The position numbers and the translations under genes were made by a program. This document shows positions 46,365 to 57,780 of a stretch of DNA of 64,000 nucleotides, in pieces (positions within the stretch are counted from its first letter, which is position 1; each line of letters opens with the position of its first letter). The notes beneath the pieces are model-generated. The model saw nothing but the letters and a program-made list of their open reading frames with translations. It was not told the DNA's origin and ran no database searches. Source of the stretch: Phyllostachys edulis (lineage: Eukaryota; Streptophyta; Magnoliopsida; Poales; Poaceae); NCBI GenBank assembly GCA_036346405.1, contig CM070561.1, forward strand, positions 33,282,838 to 33,346,837, in the 5' to 3' direction.

Positions 46365-47959
46365 CTGGGCGGGCGACCTTTGTAACTTTGTTGCTCATTT
46401 CTTCCTTCCTGCCTCACCGCCGGTCCTTCCTTGCATAAGACCTTCCCAGAGATCTTTGAGGCTATGTTAAGCCTCTTGGTTTCCTTTTGGCCGAGTTGGT
46501 TTGAGTTCTTTCTGTTCTTTTGAAGTTCCTTGGCTTAGTGTGGTTTTGCTTAATTGGTTTTCTTGTAACGTGCAGATCACGAGATTGAGGAGATCTTGGA
46601 CCCAGCTCTCTCTCTTGAAGGCTCTCCGCCGCTTGACCAAGGCAAGCCACGAGACCCTTTTGATCATCTTGAACCAAGTTTCAGTAAATGTATTTGGTTT
46701 TACTTTATCATGCATGGCTATGTTTATATGAAAATGGTTTGGGCTGTAGTTACTTGCCTACTTGTTGTTATGCCTCCTTCATACCTTGTCTCCATCATGT
46801 TGTCATGTTCACCTTGTGAGCCTTAGGGTGGATATTTAGTTGGTGTTCTTTGTTATTTGCCAACATGGGGGTATGGGTCTTTATAGCCTTGCTTAGAATC
46901 GTGGTTCGAACGTATCATGCTTCATCTCTAACAATCTTGACTAATAAATATGAAATGTGTGGTGGTGCCATTGTTGAGCAACTATGGCGGGGCGCCTAAG
47001 TCAGGTTGGTGTGGTGTGAGATCACTTGGTTAAAAGCTGTTGTGCCAAGACTGGGTGGTCTTTTGGCATGGGTTAATACAAATGGTTTTGCTGAGGCAAG
47101 AAGGTAGGGAGTGAGTAGTGGGTGCTATGCACACCGGGTTTGTGGAAGTCTTGCCTTAGCACGATTAAGGACTTCACTTTGTGTTCTGTTGGCTGGGCCA
47201 AACAAAGGCAACCACAAGATCATTTTATGGGAATGGTGCAGGCTGAATAATTAGCAATGGGTTGGCTTGGGGTTGTTGTGGTTGGCGTGTGATTCGTTGG
47301 CGCAGAGGGGCACCCCATAACCTGCGGACTTCTAGACCACGGGAGGGATTATGAAACCTTAGCGGGCAGCCAGTCGGTTCAAAGCTTTGTAAAGGCCTTG
47401 CGCTCTCTAGGCTGCTCACCTTAGGAAGTGAGCAAGGGTGGCTGGAACCCGTCCGCTAGAGAGATCGTGGATTGTGGGTAAAGTTGTACACCTCTGCAAA
47501 GTGTAAAGATCTATTGAATAGCCAAGTCCTTGGTCATGGACATGCTCGATGAAATGGTGCAAGGGTAGCTGTTTCAAAAGCTTGTGCCATGGACACTTCA
47601 GCGAGATGCCTTGGCTTTGCCTCGAAGAGACCTTGGCCACTCGGAGGGGTCAAGGTTGGCTCGGGTAGTGGTCGAGGGTTGGTTTGGACCTCTGGAGTGG
47701 GTGCTCTGGAGTGGGTTTTGGGTAAGGACACGATCACGGGTGTGACCTAACTCCTTCATTTTGGTTGTGGTGTGAGTTGGTGCTCACCCCACCTTTTAAA
47801 CATCAAAAGTATTATGTACTATGGTTTTACCTTCTTTGCTTTTCAATCTATTACTATTTTTATTGTTCAAATTTGGCTTTATGCTAAACTAACCATACAG
47901 CTCTCCATTGGTAAGTCCTTGCATGAATATTATTGCATCTTTGCTCTCTGTGACTTCTT

Positions 47960-47978
47960 GAGTACATTCCAAGTACTC
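47960..47978 (+). other. conserved LTR stem-loop, copy 7 (solo LTR G)
   Basis: GAGTAC-ATTCCAA-GTACTC, a perfect stem. Confidence 0.65.
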
Positions 47979-48636
47979 ATGGCTTAAGCCCTGTGTCCAT
48001 GCATTTTGAGGATGAACAAGTGCGAGCGGTCTGAGACCTCTTCAAGGAGGAGTTCTTCGACGACTAAGGCGCTTAGGGCGTCCTCCACCCGACGGTGTGG
48101 TGCTTGTTGGATGGCTTTTGCGTGTTCAGTGTTTGAGCCCTAGAAGCTCCTTGTTGCAGTTGTAAGTTCTCGTTGGTTTTGTAAGCCCTCGGTGGCGAGA
48201 CCTCTTGTTAACCAAATTTGGCCATAAGGTCCTATTATATAAAGTTTAATTTGCTCGCTTCATCTTTGTTTGACCTCGTGGTTGTGGTATTGGCTTGTGT
48301 TCTTGTGCGAGCTAGCTCTGTTGTCCCGGGACTAGCTCGGATGCAGGCGGGACCACCAGGAGGTCCTCACGACTTTCTTTGGAGGTCCCGCCGACCTCTC
48401 TTAGTGATGTGCCCGGAGGTGCTACCGAGCGGGTGGCGGCCACGACCTCCAGGAGGTCCTCAAGACCTCCTGGGAGGTCGGTGGCGGACCAAGACCTCCA
48501 GGAGGTCCGCAAGACCTCCTCGGTAAAGCTCCATGCGGTGCTACCACATCTTTCCGTGGTGACTTCGCAGCGCAAAAAAAAAATATGGTCCTCCCGGACC
48601 TCTTGCGGTACATCACGGGTGGGTCGTCATAGGAAT

Positions 48637-49482
48637 AGTCATTGAGGAGACTTTCATGCTGCAGCACCTTATCCTCCATTTGGGCCACCAATGCCCGTCC
48701 CATGGGGTCCTCCTCCTATTGGTTTTCCTCCTTGTCTGCCATGGGGTTGGTATGGTCCATGGATGCCACCTCCAATGCCTTTAGGACCATTCCATCTGGG
48801 GTGGATAGCACCTAGAAGACCCATGTTTGATAGATTGTCATGTCCTAATAACGACCGTTTTGATCAAAGAAATCGGTCTTACAATGGGAGAAATAATAAA
48901 GTGGTAAAGAAAGTGTATCGTGTCAAGGGCAGTGGTCACTTGGGTGAAGAGCCAGATGAGAATTCAAGGGCAAAGGAGCCAAGCATCAAACAAGAAGAGA
49001 AGCAAAAGCAACTGGCTACTGTTGCTTCAAAAATCAGTAATGGGAAACACCTAGTAGTAGCAGCACCACGTAGTTCGGATCAGGCGCAGAAGCGTCTCTG
49101 ACGACAACGAACAATCTTGTCAGAATTCTGATGCCGCGGACACCGGTTTAGCTCTGATAACAAGCGAGCAAACTGCTGCTTTGCATGCTGGTTTTAAAGC
49201 ACCAAAAACCGTAGGAAAACTTGGGGAAAAGATATCTTTGCTACCTGGGACAAAGCCGCAGCCTCGTTGGTGTCCTCCTGGGCTTTCTCATTCTCAAAAG
49301 AGGAGGTTACAGCGGTTGCGAATGCAAGAAATTAAGGAGGCTAAAGCAGAAAAATTGAGAGATGAGATATTTAATGAGATAAAGCCAATGGTTCCTATCC
49401 GAAAAGAATGGAGGGTGAAGACAATTGAAACACCAGCTCAAGTGTATGATGATGATGAGGATGATTTATTAGATTATATATG
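48637..49482 (+). pseudogene. gag: gag C-terminal part of element 2 after solo LTR G
   Basis: The coding sequence resumes after the GGAAT duplication. A proline/tryptophan-rich stretch (PVPWGPPPIGFPPCLPWGWY) is typical of the gag-protease linker of this lineage. After a frameshift near 49095, a basic segment GTKPQPRWCPPGLSHSQKRR plus LQRLRMQEIKEAK continues to a stop at 49481. It ends in an acidic DDDEDDLLDYI tail. No enzymatic domain is present. Confidence 0.72.
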
Positions 49483-49564
49483 AAGGGTCTCCAATGATTA
49501 AAAATGACACTCCACCTCATCAAGGTATGGATATCAATATGGTATTTACATTACCTGCAGAGTT

Positions 49565-50203
49565 TTAGGTTACTAGTGAGAATGTTGCTCAGTTATGTCT
49601 TGGACCTAAAGAAGCTATCTTTGAGAAGCCTGAGGAATCGAGCCGACACTTGAAACCATTATATGTTAGAGGACATATCAATGGAAGGCCGATTTCTAGG
49701 ATGTTGGTTGATGGTGGGGCTGCTGTGAACTTGATGCCATATTCAGTTTTCAAGAAATTGGGGTGAGAGGACAGCGAGCTCATGAAGACCAATCTGATGC
49801 TTAATGGTTTCACGGGTGAGTCTACGGAGGCCAAAGGTGTTATATCCATGGAGCTTACTGTTGGGAGCAAGACTTTACCTACGGCTTTCTTTGTCGTCGA
49901 CGTGCAAGGAAATTATAGCATTTTATTGGGTCGCGATTGGATACATGCAAATCGCTGCATACCTTCTACATTGCATCAGATTTTAATATAATGGATCGAT
50001 GATGATGTAGAAGTGGTTCAAGCAGATACATCGGCTTATGTTGCTTTGGCCGATGCTTCAGCTGATTGGAAGCATGGTAATGTTCAATGTTTAACGGGTT
50101 TAGACCTTTCTAGTTATGATTATCTCAGTGTTACCAAAGATGGTTTTGTACCCGTGTCTGTACAGCCGGCTTCTTCAGCTCGGCTTAGCAATGTGGTGTT
50201 ATA
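49565..50203 (+). pseudogene. aspartic protease of element 2, two stops
   Basis: The frame reads LCLGPKEAIFEKPEESSRHL, then PISRMLVDGGAAVNLMPYSV with the active-site DGG. A stop (tga at about 49765) follows, then NLMLNGFTGESTEAKGVISM and YSILLGRDWIHANRCIPSTL (the LLGRDWIHAN block that closes the protease fold), and a stop at about 49989. The linker to RT follows in the same frame to a stop at 50202. It would process the polyprotein. Confidence 0.83.
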
Positions 50204-50204
50204 A

Positions 50205-51703
50205 ATGAATAAAGAAAATAGCTTGCAATGGTTGCAACAGCGTACAGAGCAATATCGGTCAAGTAAGAATGATATTTGTGAGGCTATTGATGATTTTGAC
50301 GAAGTAGAAAAGTTAGGGCAAGGTTTCTCATCGGCTGACCCATTGGAGGAGGTTGACATAGGCAATGGAACTACTCCTAGGCCGACATTTGTAAACAAGA
50401 ATATGCCTACTGAATATAAGGACAAAGTGGTAGAGTTGCTTAAAGAATATGTTGATTGCTTTGCTTGGGAGTATCATGAGATGCTAGGACTTAGCCGAGA
50501 GCTAGTTGAGCATCGGTTACCTATTAAGTCTGGTTTTAGGCCTTATAAGCAGCCACCTAGAAGGTTTAATCCTAATATATATGATCAGATCAAGGAAGAA
50601 ATAGGTCGATTATTGAAGGCTGGTTTTATTAGGCCAAGTAGATATGCTGAATGGGTTTCTAACATTGTCCCGGTTGAGAAGAAGAACACTGGTAAGTTGA
50701 GAGTGTGCATTGATTTTAGGGATTTAAATAAAGCCACACCTAAAGATGAATATCCTATGCCTATAGCTGACATGTTAATTAATGATGCTTCAGGACATAG
50801 AATAATTAGTTTCCTAGATGGTAATCTTTGGTTACAATCAGATTTTTATGGCCAGAGAAGATATGTCTAAAACGGCTTTTCGATGTCCCAGTTTTGTTGG
50901 ATTGTTTGAGTGGGTGGTCATGACTTTTGGTTTAAAGAATGCCGGTGCTACTTATCAAAGGGCCATGAATTTAATCTTTCATGACTTACTTGGTGTTGTC
51001 CTTGAGGTATACATTGATGATATAGTTATTAAATCGGATGGTATAGATCATCACTTAGGCCAATTTATGTTTAGCCTTTGAACGGATGCGTCAGTATGGT
51101 TTGAAAATGAACCCACTCAAGTGTGCTTTTAGTGTGTCGGCTGGTAAATTCTTAGGGTTTATAATACATGAAAGAGGCATAGAGGTAGATCCTACTAAAA
51201 TAGAGGCTATTAAGAAAGTGAAGGCGCCACAGTGCAAAAGAGACATGCAAAAGTTCCTTGGGAAAGTGAATTATTTGAGGAGGTTCATATCCAACCTATC
51301 TGGTAAAATTAGTGCATTCACTCCTATACTTCGGTTAAAGAAAGAGACCGAATTTACTTTGGGGGCAGAACAGAAACAAGCATTTGAAGATATTAAAGTG
51401 TATTTGTCTACACCTCCCATGTTAAGGGTACCCCAAGCCGGGATGCCATTCCAGCTTTATATTGCCACACAAGAAGATGTCATCGGTGCTATTTTGACGC
51501 AAGTAATAGACGGCAAGGAATATGTTATTACTTATTTGAGTAGACGCCTGCTGGGAGCTGAGACAAGGTATACATTTGTTGAAAAATTATGTTTATCCTT
51601 GTATTATGGTTGTTCCAAGTTTAGGCATTATTTACTGTCTAGCACTTGTGTGATTGCCTATCAAACTGATGTCATTAAGTATATGTTGCAACAACCGATT
51701 TGA
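50205..51703 (+). pseudogene. pol: reverse transcriptase and RNase H of element 2, two frameshifts
   Basis: The first segment (50205-50820) has LKEYVDCFAWEYHEM, RPYKQPPRRFNPNI, GFIRPSRYAEWVSNIVPVEK and VCIDFRDLNKATPKDEYPMP. A frameshift near 50820, just after FLDG, leads to GYNQIFMAREDMSKTAFRCP, TFGLKNAGATYQRAMN and the catalytic YIDDIVIKSDG at 51010. A second frameshift at about 51075 leads to GLKMNPLKCAFSVSAGKFLG and the RNase H (QLYIATQEDVIGAIL, YLSRRLLGAETRY). The second and third segments are otherwise open. The function would be copying element RNA; it is inactive here. Confidence 0.86.
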
Positions 51704-52372
51704 AGTGGTAGAATCGGAAAGTGGGCTTATGCATTAATAGAGTATGATTTGGATTATGAATCTTTGAAATCTATGAAAGGCCAGATTGTAGCTGATTTCA
51801 TTGTTGATCATAGGATTAATAATAATATAGAGTTAGTTGATTATCTATCTGTATGTCCATGGAAGTTATATTTTGATGGCTCGGTTTGTAAAGTGGGACA
51901 GGGTGTTGGTATTGTGCTGATTTCACCTAGAAATGTCGCTTTTGAAACATCAGTTTGTTTAGAATACTTTTGTACCAACAATCAGGCCGAGTATGAAGCT
52001 CTCCTGTTAGGATTGCAAATTTTAGAGTCCATGGGTGTGAAGAATGTAGAGGCATTTGGTGATTCACTATTGGTGGTGCAGCAGATTTCTAAGGTGTATC
52101 AGTGCTTTGATGGATCACTAAATAGCTATTTGGAAAGATGCTTGGATATCATAGCAACTCTGAATGATTTCACTATTAGTCATATATCTAGAGAAGAGAA
52201 TGTTAGAGCAAATGACCTAGCACAACAAGCATCTGGTTATCAAGTTAAAAGGGGTAAATTGTTCATGATAGAAAAACCAATGTTAGAAGTTGCTACAGTC
52301 TGCATGGCCAAACAACATGTTGGTGGTAAGGATATTTTGGAAACATCAGGTGTTGCGGAGCCTAATGACTAG
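51704..52372 (+). pseudogene. second (archaeal-type) RNase H of element 2
   Basis: This is in the same frame as the preceding RNase H, after one stop at 51701. Motifs are WKLYFDGSVCKVGQGVGIVL (first Asp), NNQAEYEALLLGLQILESMG (Glu), EAFGDSLLVVQQISK (Asp) and HISREENVRANDLAQQASGY (last Asp). All four acidic positions are present in a 207-codon open stretch (51749-52372). The added RNase H is the mark of Tat elements. Confidence 0.86.
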
Positions 52373-53614
52373 AGAGGGCCCCTAATTAGTTATTTGACAA
52401 ACCCTGGTCAATCTGTTGAATGAAAGCTTCGGCGACAGGCATTAAAATATACATTGCTTGATGGAGAGTTGTATCACTAAACCATAGATGGGTTACTTTT
52501 AAAATGCTTAGGTTCAGATCAATCTAAAGCTGTTGTAGGTGAAGTGCATGAAGGTATATGTGGTACACATCAGTCGGCTCATAAAATGAAATGGTTGTTG
52601 AGAAGAGTTGGTTTCTACTGGCCGACTATGTTAGAAGATTGTTTTAGATATTACAAAGGGTGTGAGTCATGCCAAAAATTTGGTGATGTGCAATTGGAGC
52701 CTGCTGCTATGTTGCATCCTATAATTAAACCATGGCCGTTCCGTAGATGGGGTTTAGATTTCATTGGCCAAATACACCCTGCATCTTCTAAAGGTCATCG
52801 TTTTGTTTTAGTAGCTACTGATTATTTCACCAAGTGGACAGAGGCTGTTCCTCTTAGAAACATGACTCATAAAGAGGTAATTAGTTTTATTTTGAAGCAT
52901 ATCATTTATAGATTCGGTATGCCACAAACTTTGACTACTAATCAAGGTTCATCTTTTATGTCTCACCAAGTACAAGAGTTTGCCGAATCACATGGAATCA
53001 AGCTCCTTAATTCCTCGCCTTATTATGGTCAGGCCAAGTCAAGTAATAAAACTTTAATTAAGCTTATCAAGAAAAAGATAGAGGAACATCCTAAGAGGTA
53101 GCATGAGGTGCTATCTAAAGCATTATGGGCTCATCGTATATATAAACATAGTGCTACGAAGGTAACACCATTTGAATTAGTGTATGGGTAGGAAGCTGTT
53201 TTGCCTGTTGAGGTATATTTGAATGCTTTTAGGGTGGCCAGGCAAAATGAATTGTCGGCTGAAGTTTATCATAATCTGATGATGGACAGAGTAGATGAAG
53301 TTGCAGATGAGAGATTAAAAGCTTTGAGAGAAATTGAGAAAGATAAAATAAGGGTAGCCAAGGCCTACAATAAGAAAGTGAAGGAAAAATCGTTTCAGAT
53401 AGGAGACTTAGTTTGAAAGATGATTTTGCCTGTTGGACACAAGGATAATAAGTCTGGGAAGTGGTCTCCAAATTGGGAAGGTCCATATAAAGTTGTGGAG
53501 ATTGTCCCTGGAAATTCATATATAGTGCAAAATTTGCAAGGAGATAGGTTGCATAAAGCTCTTAATGGCAAATATTTGAAGAAATACTATCCAAGTATTT
53601 GGCAAAATGCTTGA
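52373..53614 (+). pseudogene. int: integrase of element 2, catalytic D and E lost
   Basis: The HHCC module (HEGICGTHQSAHK ... CESCQKFG) precedes the core. In the 52544-53101 segment the first Asp is D72 (WGLDFIG). The second position is N133 (TTNQGSSF, codon AAT at 52940) and the Glu position is K165 (GQAKSSNK, codon AAG at 53036). Both equal a single G to A change. The gap between them is 31 residues instead of 35, so four residues before it are also missing. Stops at 53099, about 53189 and 53414 interrupt the rest. The end, WSPNWEGPYKVVEIVPGNSY, is the usual C-terminal domain. This integrase cannot work. Confidence 0.88.
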
Positions 53615-53732
53615 GAAGCACATGGCCGATGAGCTGTTGATCATTGTCCTAAGAAATATACATATGGCCGGTGTTTTATCATTGTCCTAAGGAACAATTG
53701 AAGATATTTTTGAGGTAAACGTATTTGTTTAC

Positions 53733-53750
53733 CAAAAAAACAGGGGGCAT
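53733..53750 (+). other. polypurine tract of element 2
   Basis: aaaaaacagggggcatg directly precedes the 3' LTR start at 53752. Confidence 0.7.
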
Positions 53751-53751
53751 G

Positions 53752-54591
53752 TGTTGATGACAAGATTTAGCATCTTTAAAAAGGGGTTTAAAGACCTCTC
53801 GGGAGGTTCCAATTTTCAAGACGGTATGACCGATGTGTTCCTGGCGGTAGTACCGCATGCTGTTTGGATCGCGTTTGGTTTTTGTTGAAGTCATAGTTTT
53901 CGACAAGTAATAGCCGTCGGTAGTACCGAGAAGATAAGCGCGAACTACCTCTCGGTGGTACTACTAGTAATAATCTGTGGTACTACCTCTAAGAGGTATT
54001 ACCGCAATAATGCAGCGGTACTACCGCAAGACGTTTGATCTGAGTAGATTTCTTGGTGACGTCTGATTAAAAATGGATGGTTCAGATCATTGTGAACGTT
54101 CGGACCGTCCGAGCGTAAAGGGACTTATGAAGCGTCTGATTGAAATCCAACGGCTCAAAAGCAGGTGAACGTTCAGACCGTCCGAACATAAAGACACTTG
54201 TGAAGCGTTCGATTCGCCATTTCAATTTGGACCGTCCACGTGGCAAAAACGAGTTTTTGAGGTCTTTTGAAGCATTTCAGTAACGCGGTAGTTCCGCAAT
54301 ATGAAGCGGTACTACCGCTCAAAGGTAATACCGCATGTTTAATGGCGGTAATACTGTTTTCTTGGATCTACTGCTGAGTGGTACTACCGCACATATGCAA
54401 AGGTACTACCGCGGGTCACTTGATCTGAGATGGATTCTTGGTGACGTCCGATTGAGATCGAATGGTCCAAATCATTGTGAACGTTCGGACCATCCAAACG
54501 TAAAGGGATTCGTAAAGCGTCCGATTGAAATCTAATGGCTTAAAAGCAGGTGAACATTCGGACCGTTCTAAAGTAAAGGGGTTTGTGAAGC
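53752..54591 (+). repeat. 3' LTR of element 2, cut by element 3
   Basis: It matches 40512 to about 41354 of the 5' LTR, with scattered substitutions (for example tactgcatgctgtttgcatc against taccgcatgctgtttggatc). It includes the GCGGTA...TACCGC motifs and the first unit of the 365-bp duplication. It is interrupted at 54592; the remaining 750 bp or so must lie beyond the window. Confidence 0.9.
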
Positions 54592-55109
54592 TGTAACATC
54601 CCAAATGTATAATTAGGGTTATTCAAGTATAATTATATGTGTAGAAATTAAAACTTTTTCTCACATCTTGAAAACCCCTAATCATTCATGTGATTCTTGT
54701 CCAAGAGTTGTGTAATCTAAAAACACCAAGCTCTTGTTGACCCAAAAGTCAAACTCATTTTTCAGTTGTCTAAATCTTGTGCCAAACATCTGGAATATAT
54801 TTTCCTTGGTCCCAAAACTGATGTGGGACCCCTCTGAAAAATATCACAAGTTGTAAAACTAGTTTGATAAATTTTGGAGGTAAAACAATCCTTTAAACAA
54901 CGTTAACGAATTTCCTGAGAAAAATGCATTGCATAATAACCTCTGGAAATTTTATGTTAGGTTAATCTCATTGTCGACAAGCTCTGTAAAAATTTCATGA
55001 ATTTTGGAGTTGAATTGCTATCCCAAACAATCTGCAAAGTCTCATTTGTTAGAAATTAAACTTAGCATGGCCTTTGTTCCTCGGGCTAGCCACCTTGCAA
55101 AGCTGGTCG

Positions 55110-57780
55110 GCCCAACCCCATCGACCTCCTCTCCACCTTGATCAGTCGCGGTAGTTGGATTTACATCCAACCGCCACGACCTCCTCATGATCAACACCGC
55201 AAAGACCTCCTCACCTCACGAGGTCATAACCATTGGATCAAAGATCCACGGTCATGACCTCCCACGTGTTAAACCGCAAAGACCTCCCTTCGATATCTAT
55301 CACCTTGTCCAGGTCATAGCCCTTGGATTAAGATCCAACCGCTCCTGACCTCCCCTTGTTATCAAACCTCAAAAACCACCTTCCACCTTGGCGAGGTCAT
55401 AGCTGTTGGATTTACATCCAACCGCTCCTGACCTCCCCTCACTGTTAAGCTAAGCAAACTTCCCACCTACATGAGGTCACAGCCATTGGATCAAAAATCC
55501 ATGGTCGCGACCTCCTCCTCTTAAGCTAACTATCAGACCTCCCTTTGCACTCACTTGAGGTCGTAGCCGTTGGATCAGATCCAACAGCCCACGACCTCCC
55601 CTCAAAATATCCAGCGCACAAGACCTCCCCTGTCTCATGTTGTGCACCGTTGGATTTGAAATCCACGGTCACGACCTCCTCCTGGTCTCATGCGCATCAG
55701 ATCTCCCCGCGCACGTGAGGTCGTTGCCCTTAGATCTAAATCCAAAGGCCATGATCTCCCGTGTGTGTTGTGCAAGCTCAAGACCACCTTTGCGCCACGT
55801 CTTGAGGCTCAGACCTCCCTGTTTTGATCACCACCGTTGGATCAAAATCCAAAGGTCTTGACCTCCCTCGCGCTTCACGCAAAGCCTCAGACCTCCCTTT
55901 GGTTGTGTGCCCTTGGATTTTAATCCAAAGGCCATGACCTCCCCCTCATGTCTTATGTTCGCGTGCGGTTAAGACCTCACAGAGGTCCGCACCGTTGGAT
56001 GGAGATCAACGCTTTGGACATCTGTCCTATTTCCCCGTGCGCTTACACATTAAGGGAATCGGAGGCCCACGACCTCCCCATCCTTGATCGTGTGGTGGGA
56101 CCTCCTCCCGATCATTTAGGCGTAACGGTTCAAAATTGTCATCCGATGGTTAGGACCTCCCCTGGTCTTATCCAACGGTCATAAGAACCTCCTGTTCTTC
56201 TCCTTCCTCGGCGCTTTGCAAGCTCTGGCGAAGAGTTAATGCACGCTGCCACTGTGTACTTTTCATGACTCTTTCTTGACCGCATTTAATGCAGTCGACT
56301 TTCCGTCTCTCGGGTCAGCTCGAGCTGCACCTTGTCAACCTCATGTCCTTGCCACCCCATGGACCAAGGAGCTTAGCCCCAGCTCATAACCTTCACCACA
56401 GGCTATAAGTTACCCCTTGGAATCCTCCCTTGGCTTCCTTTGCACACAATTGCTCTCAGCCTTGCACTTTGTGCGTGGTGAGCTCCTCCTCCACTAATCG
56501 ACCTCCTCACTTTGGCGGTGCCATTGTCAAGGTCTTTGGAGCTTCTCGATGGTTCAGGAGTTCGGTGGCTCCTTTTCAAACCCTCGCTCCTTGTTGCTCC
56601 CAAAACCTCTTGGAAGTTAACCCTAACTTAATTTGTTTGGGCATTTTTGAGAGGTGGACAAAGTTGAGCTTGGAGCTAGTGCCTTGGGTGTGAAGCTTCA
56701 TTGTCTTCCCCAACTCGGTCATCACCTCCACGACCTCCCGGCACCTTAGGACCTCCGGTACTCCTCCTGTTAGTCCTTTAGTCGCTGGCACCGCTTGAAT
56801 GCATGTTGCGGAGCTTATGTTTGAGGCACACGCTTGGATGTCGCGGAGCTCCTTTTTGCGTTTGCGGTTTTGGCGTCTTGGCCTTCATTTTGCCCTCTCG
56901 GCTCATGGCGTTCAAAACCGTCGCCGCCGTTGAGAGGAGGTCCGTTGGTGCGCATGGTTATTGCGAACCGCGATACCATTGGATGTCGCCGGCGAGGTGC
57001 ATATCACCGGCGATGACCATCTCTTCAAACCGGGTCTTTGTCGGACGAAAGCAGCGGCGCCGTTGTCGTTTTAGGGCAAGATTTGCCGAGTTTAATCGCT
57101 CATCATGTGCTCAAATCATTGAAATCATTAGGCGTCTTAAATGCATTTAATCCTCACTTTGCGGCGTATTTAAGACCTCCGTGCGGACCTCCTCGCTGTC
57201 CCGCGCATTTATTCCATGTCCGAAGCGTGGTGCGTGAGCTCTGGGGCGTCCATGACCTCCTCAGGAGATGCGAGGCGTCCAAGACCTCACTTGCGCGATC
57301 GTGGCCGTCGAGACCTCCTGGAAGTGCAGCGGCGTTAGGACCTCCCTTAGGACCTCCCTAGGTTATCTCGGCCGTTCATGACCTCCACGGGTAGATCTTG
57401 ACCGTCAAGGTCCTCCCTCGGACGATCTGAACCATCGAGGACCTCCCTTGGAACATCTGGACCGTCCGGGACCTCCCTGTGAGGTCTTGGCGATGTAGAT
57501 CTTCCTTAGGGAGATCTTGATAGTTTAGATCTTCCTTTGGAAGATCTCAACCGTTGAGGACCTCCCCCTTTAGATCTGGTCCGTCCCGGACCTCCCCTCG
57601 TCGTTGTGGTCCGTTGGATTCTCCATCTACAGCCACGACCTCCCCTTACCTCGCGCATGTACGTTGCTAGGAGGTCCAGGACCTCTCGACCTCGTGAGCG
57701 CGTGTGTGTTGTTCTCCTGGGAGGTCTTGAGCCGTCAGATCTGAGATCTGTGGCTCATGTCCTCCCCGGCCTGTGTGTTT
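55110..57780 (+). repeat. GACCTCC array with TTGGAT...ATCCAA palindromes in LTR of element 3
   Basis: It has the same organisation as 24490-25560 but is longer, with dozens of GACCTCC copies, commonly preceded by ATCCAA-N-GGYCAYGACCTCC. Palindromes include TTGGATCAAAATCCAA (about 55832) and TTGGATTTTAATCCAA (about 55913). Confidence 0.85.

Larger units (their letters stand above)
44517..48631 (+). mobile_element. solo LTR G, Tekay-like, 4.1 kb
   Basis: It starts TGTAACGTCCCG and ends GGGTCGTCATA (from an original CA by one C to T change). The flanks are an identical GGAAT (44512-44516 and 48632-48636), a perfect target duplication. Inside are an array of about 12 copies of a 29-bp GACCTCC unit (45085-45450), a TATA box at 46356, the conserved gtgggtaaagttgtac block, CTATTGAATAG at about 47512, and a stem-loop at 47960-47978. 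A GACCTCC/GGAGGTC cluster lies near the 3' end (48345-48600). No gene is present. Confidence 0.93.
40512..54591 (+). mobile_element. Ty3/gypsy element 2 (Tat lineage), with nested solo LTR and cut 3' LTR
   Basis: 5' LTR 40512-42101, primer site 42103-42122, gag, protease, RT, RNase H, second RNase H and integrase to 53614, polypurine tract about 53733-53750, and 3' LTR from 53752, broken at 54592 by element 3. Solo LTR G (44517-48631) splits gag. The domain order and the extra RNase H place it in Tat, distinct from element 1. Several frameshifts and catalytic losses make it inactive. Confidence 0.88.
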
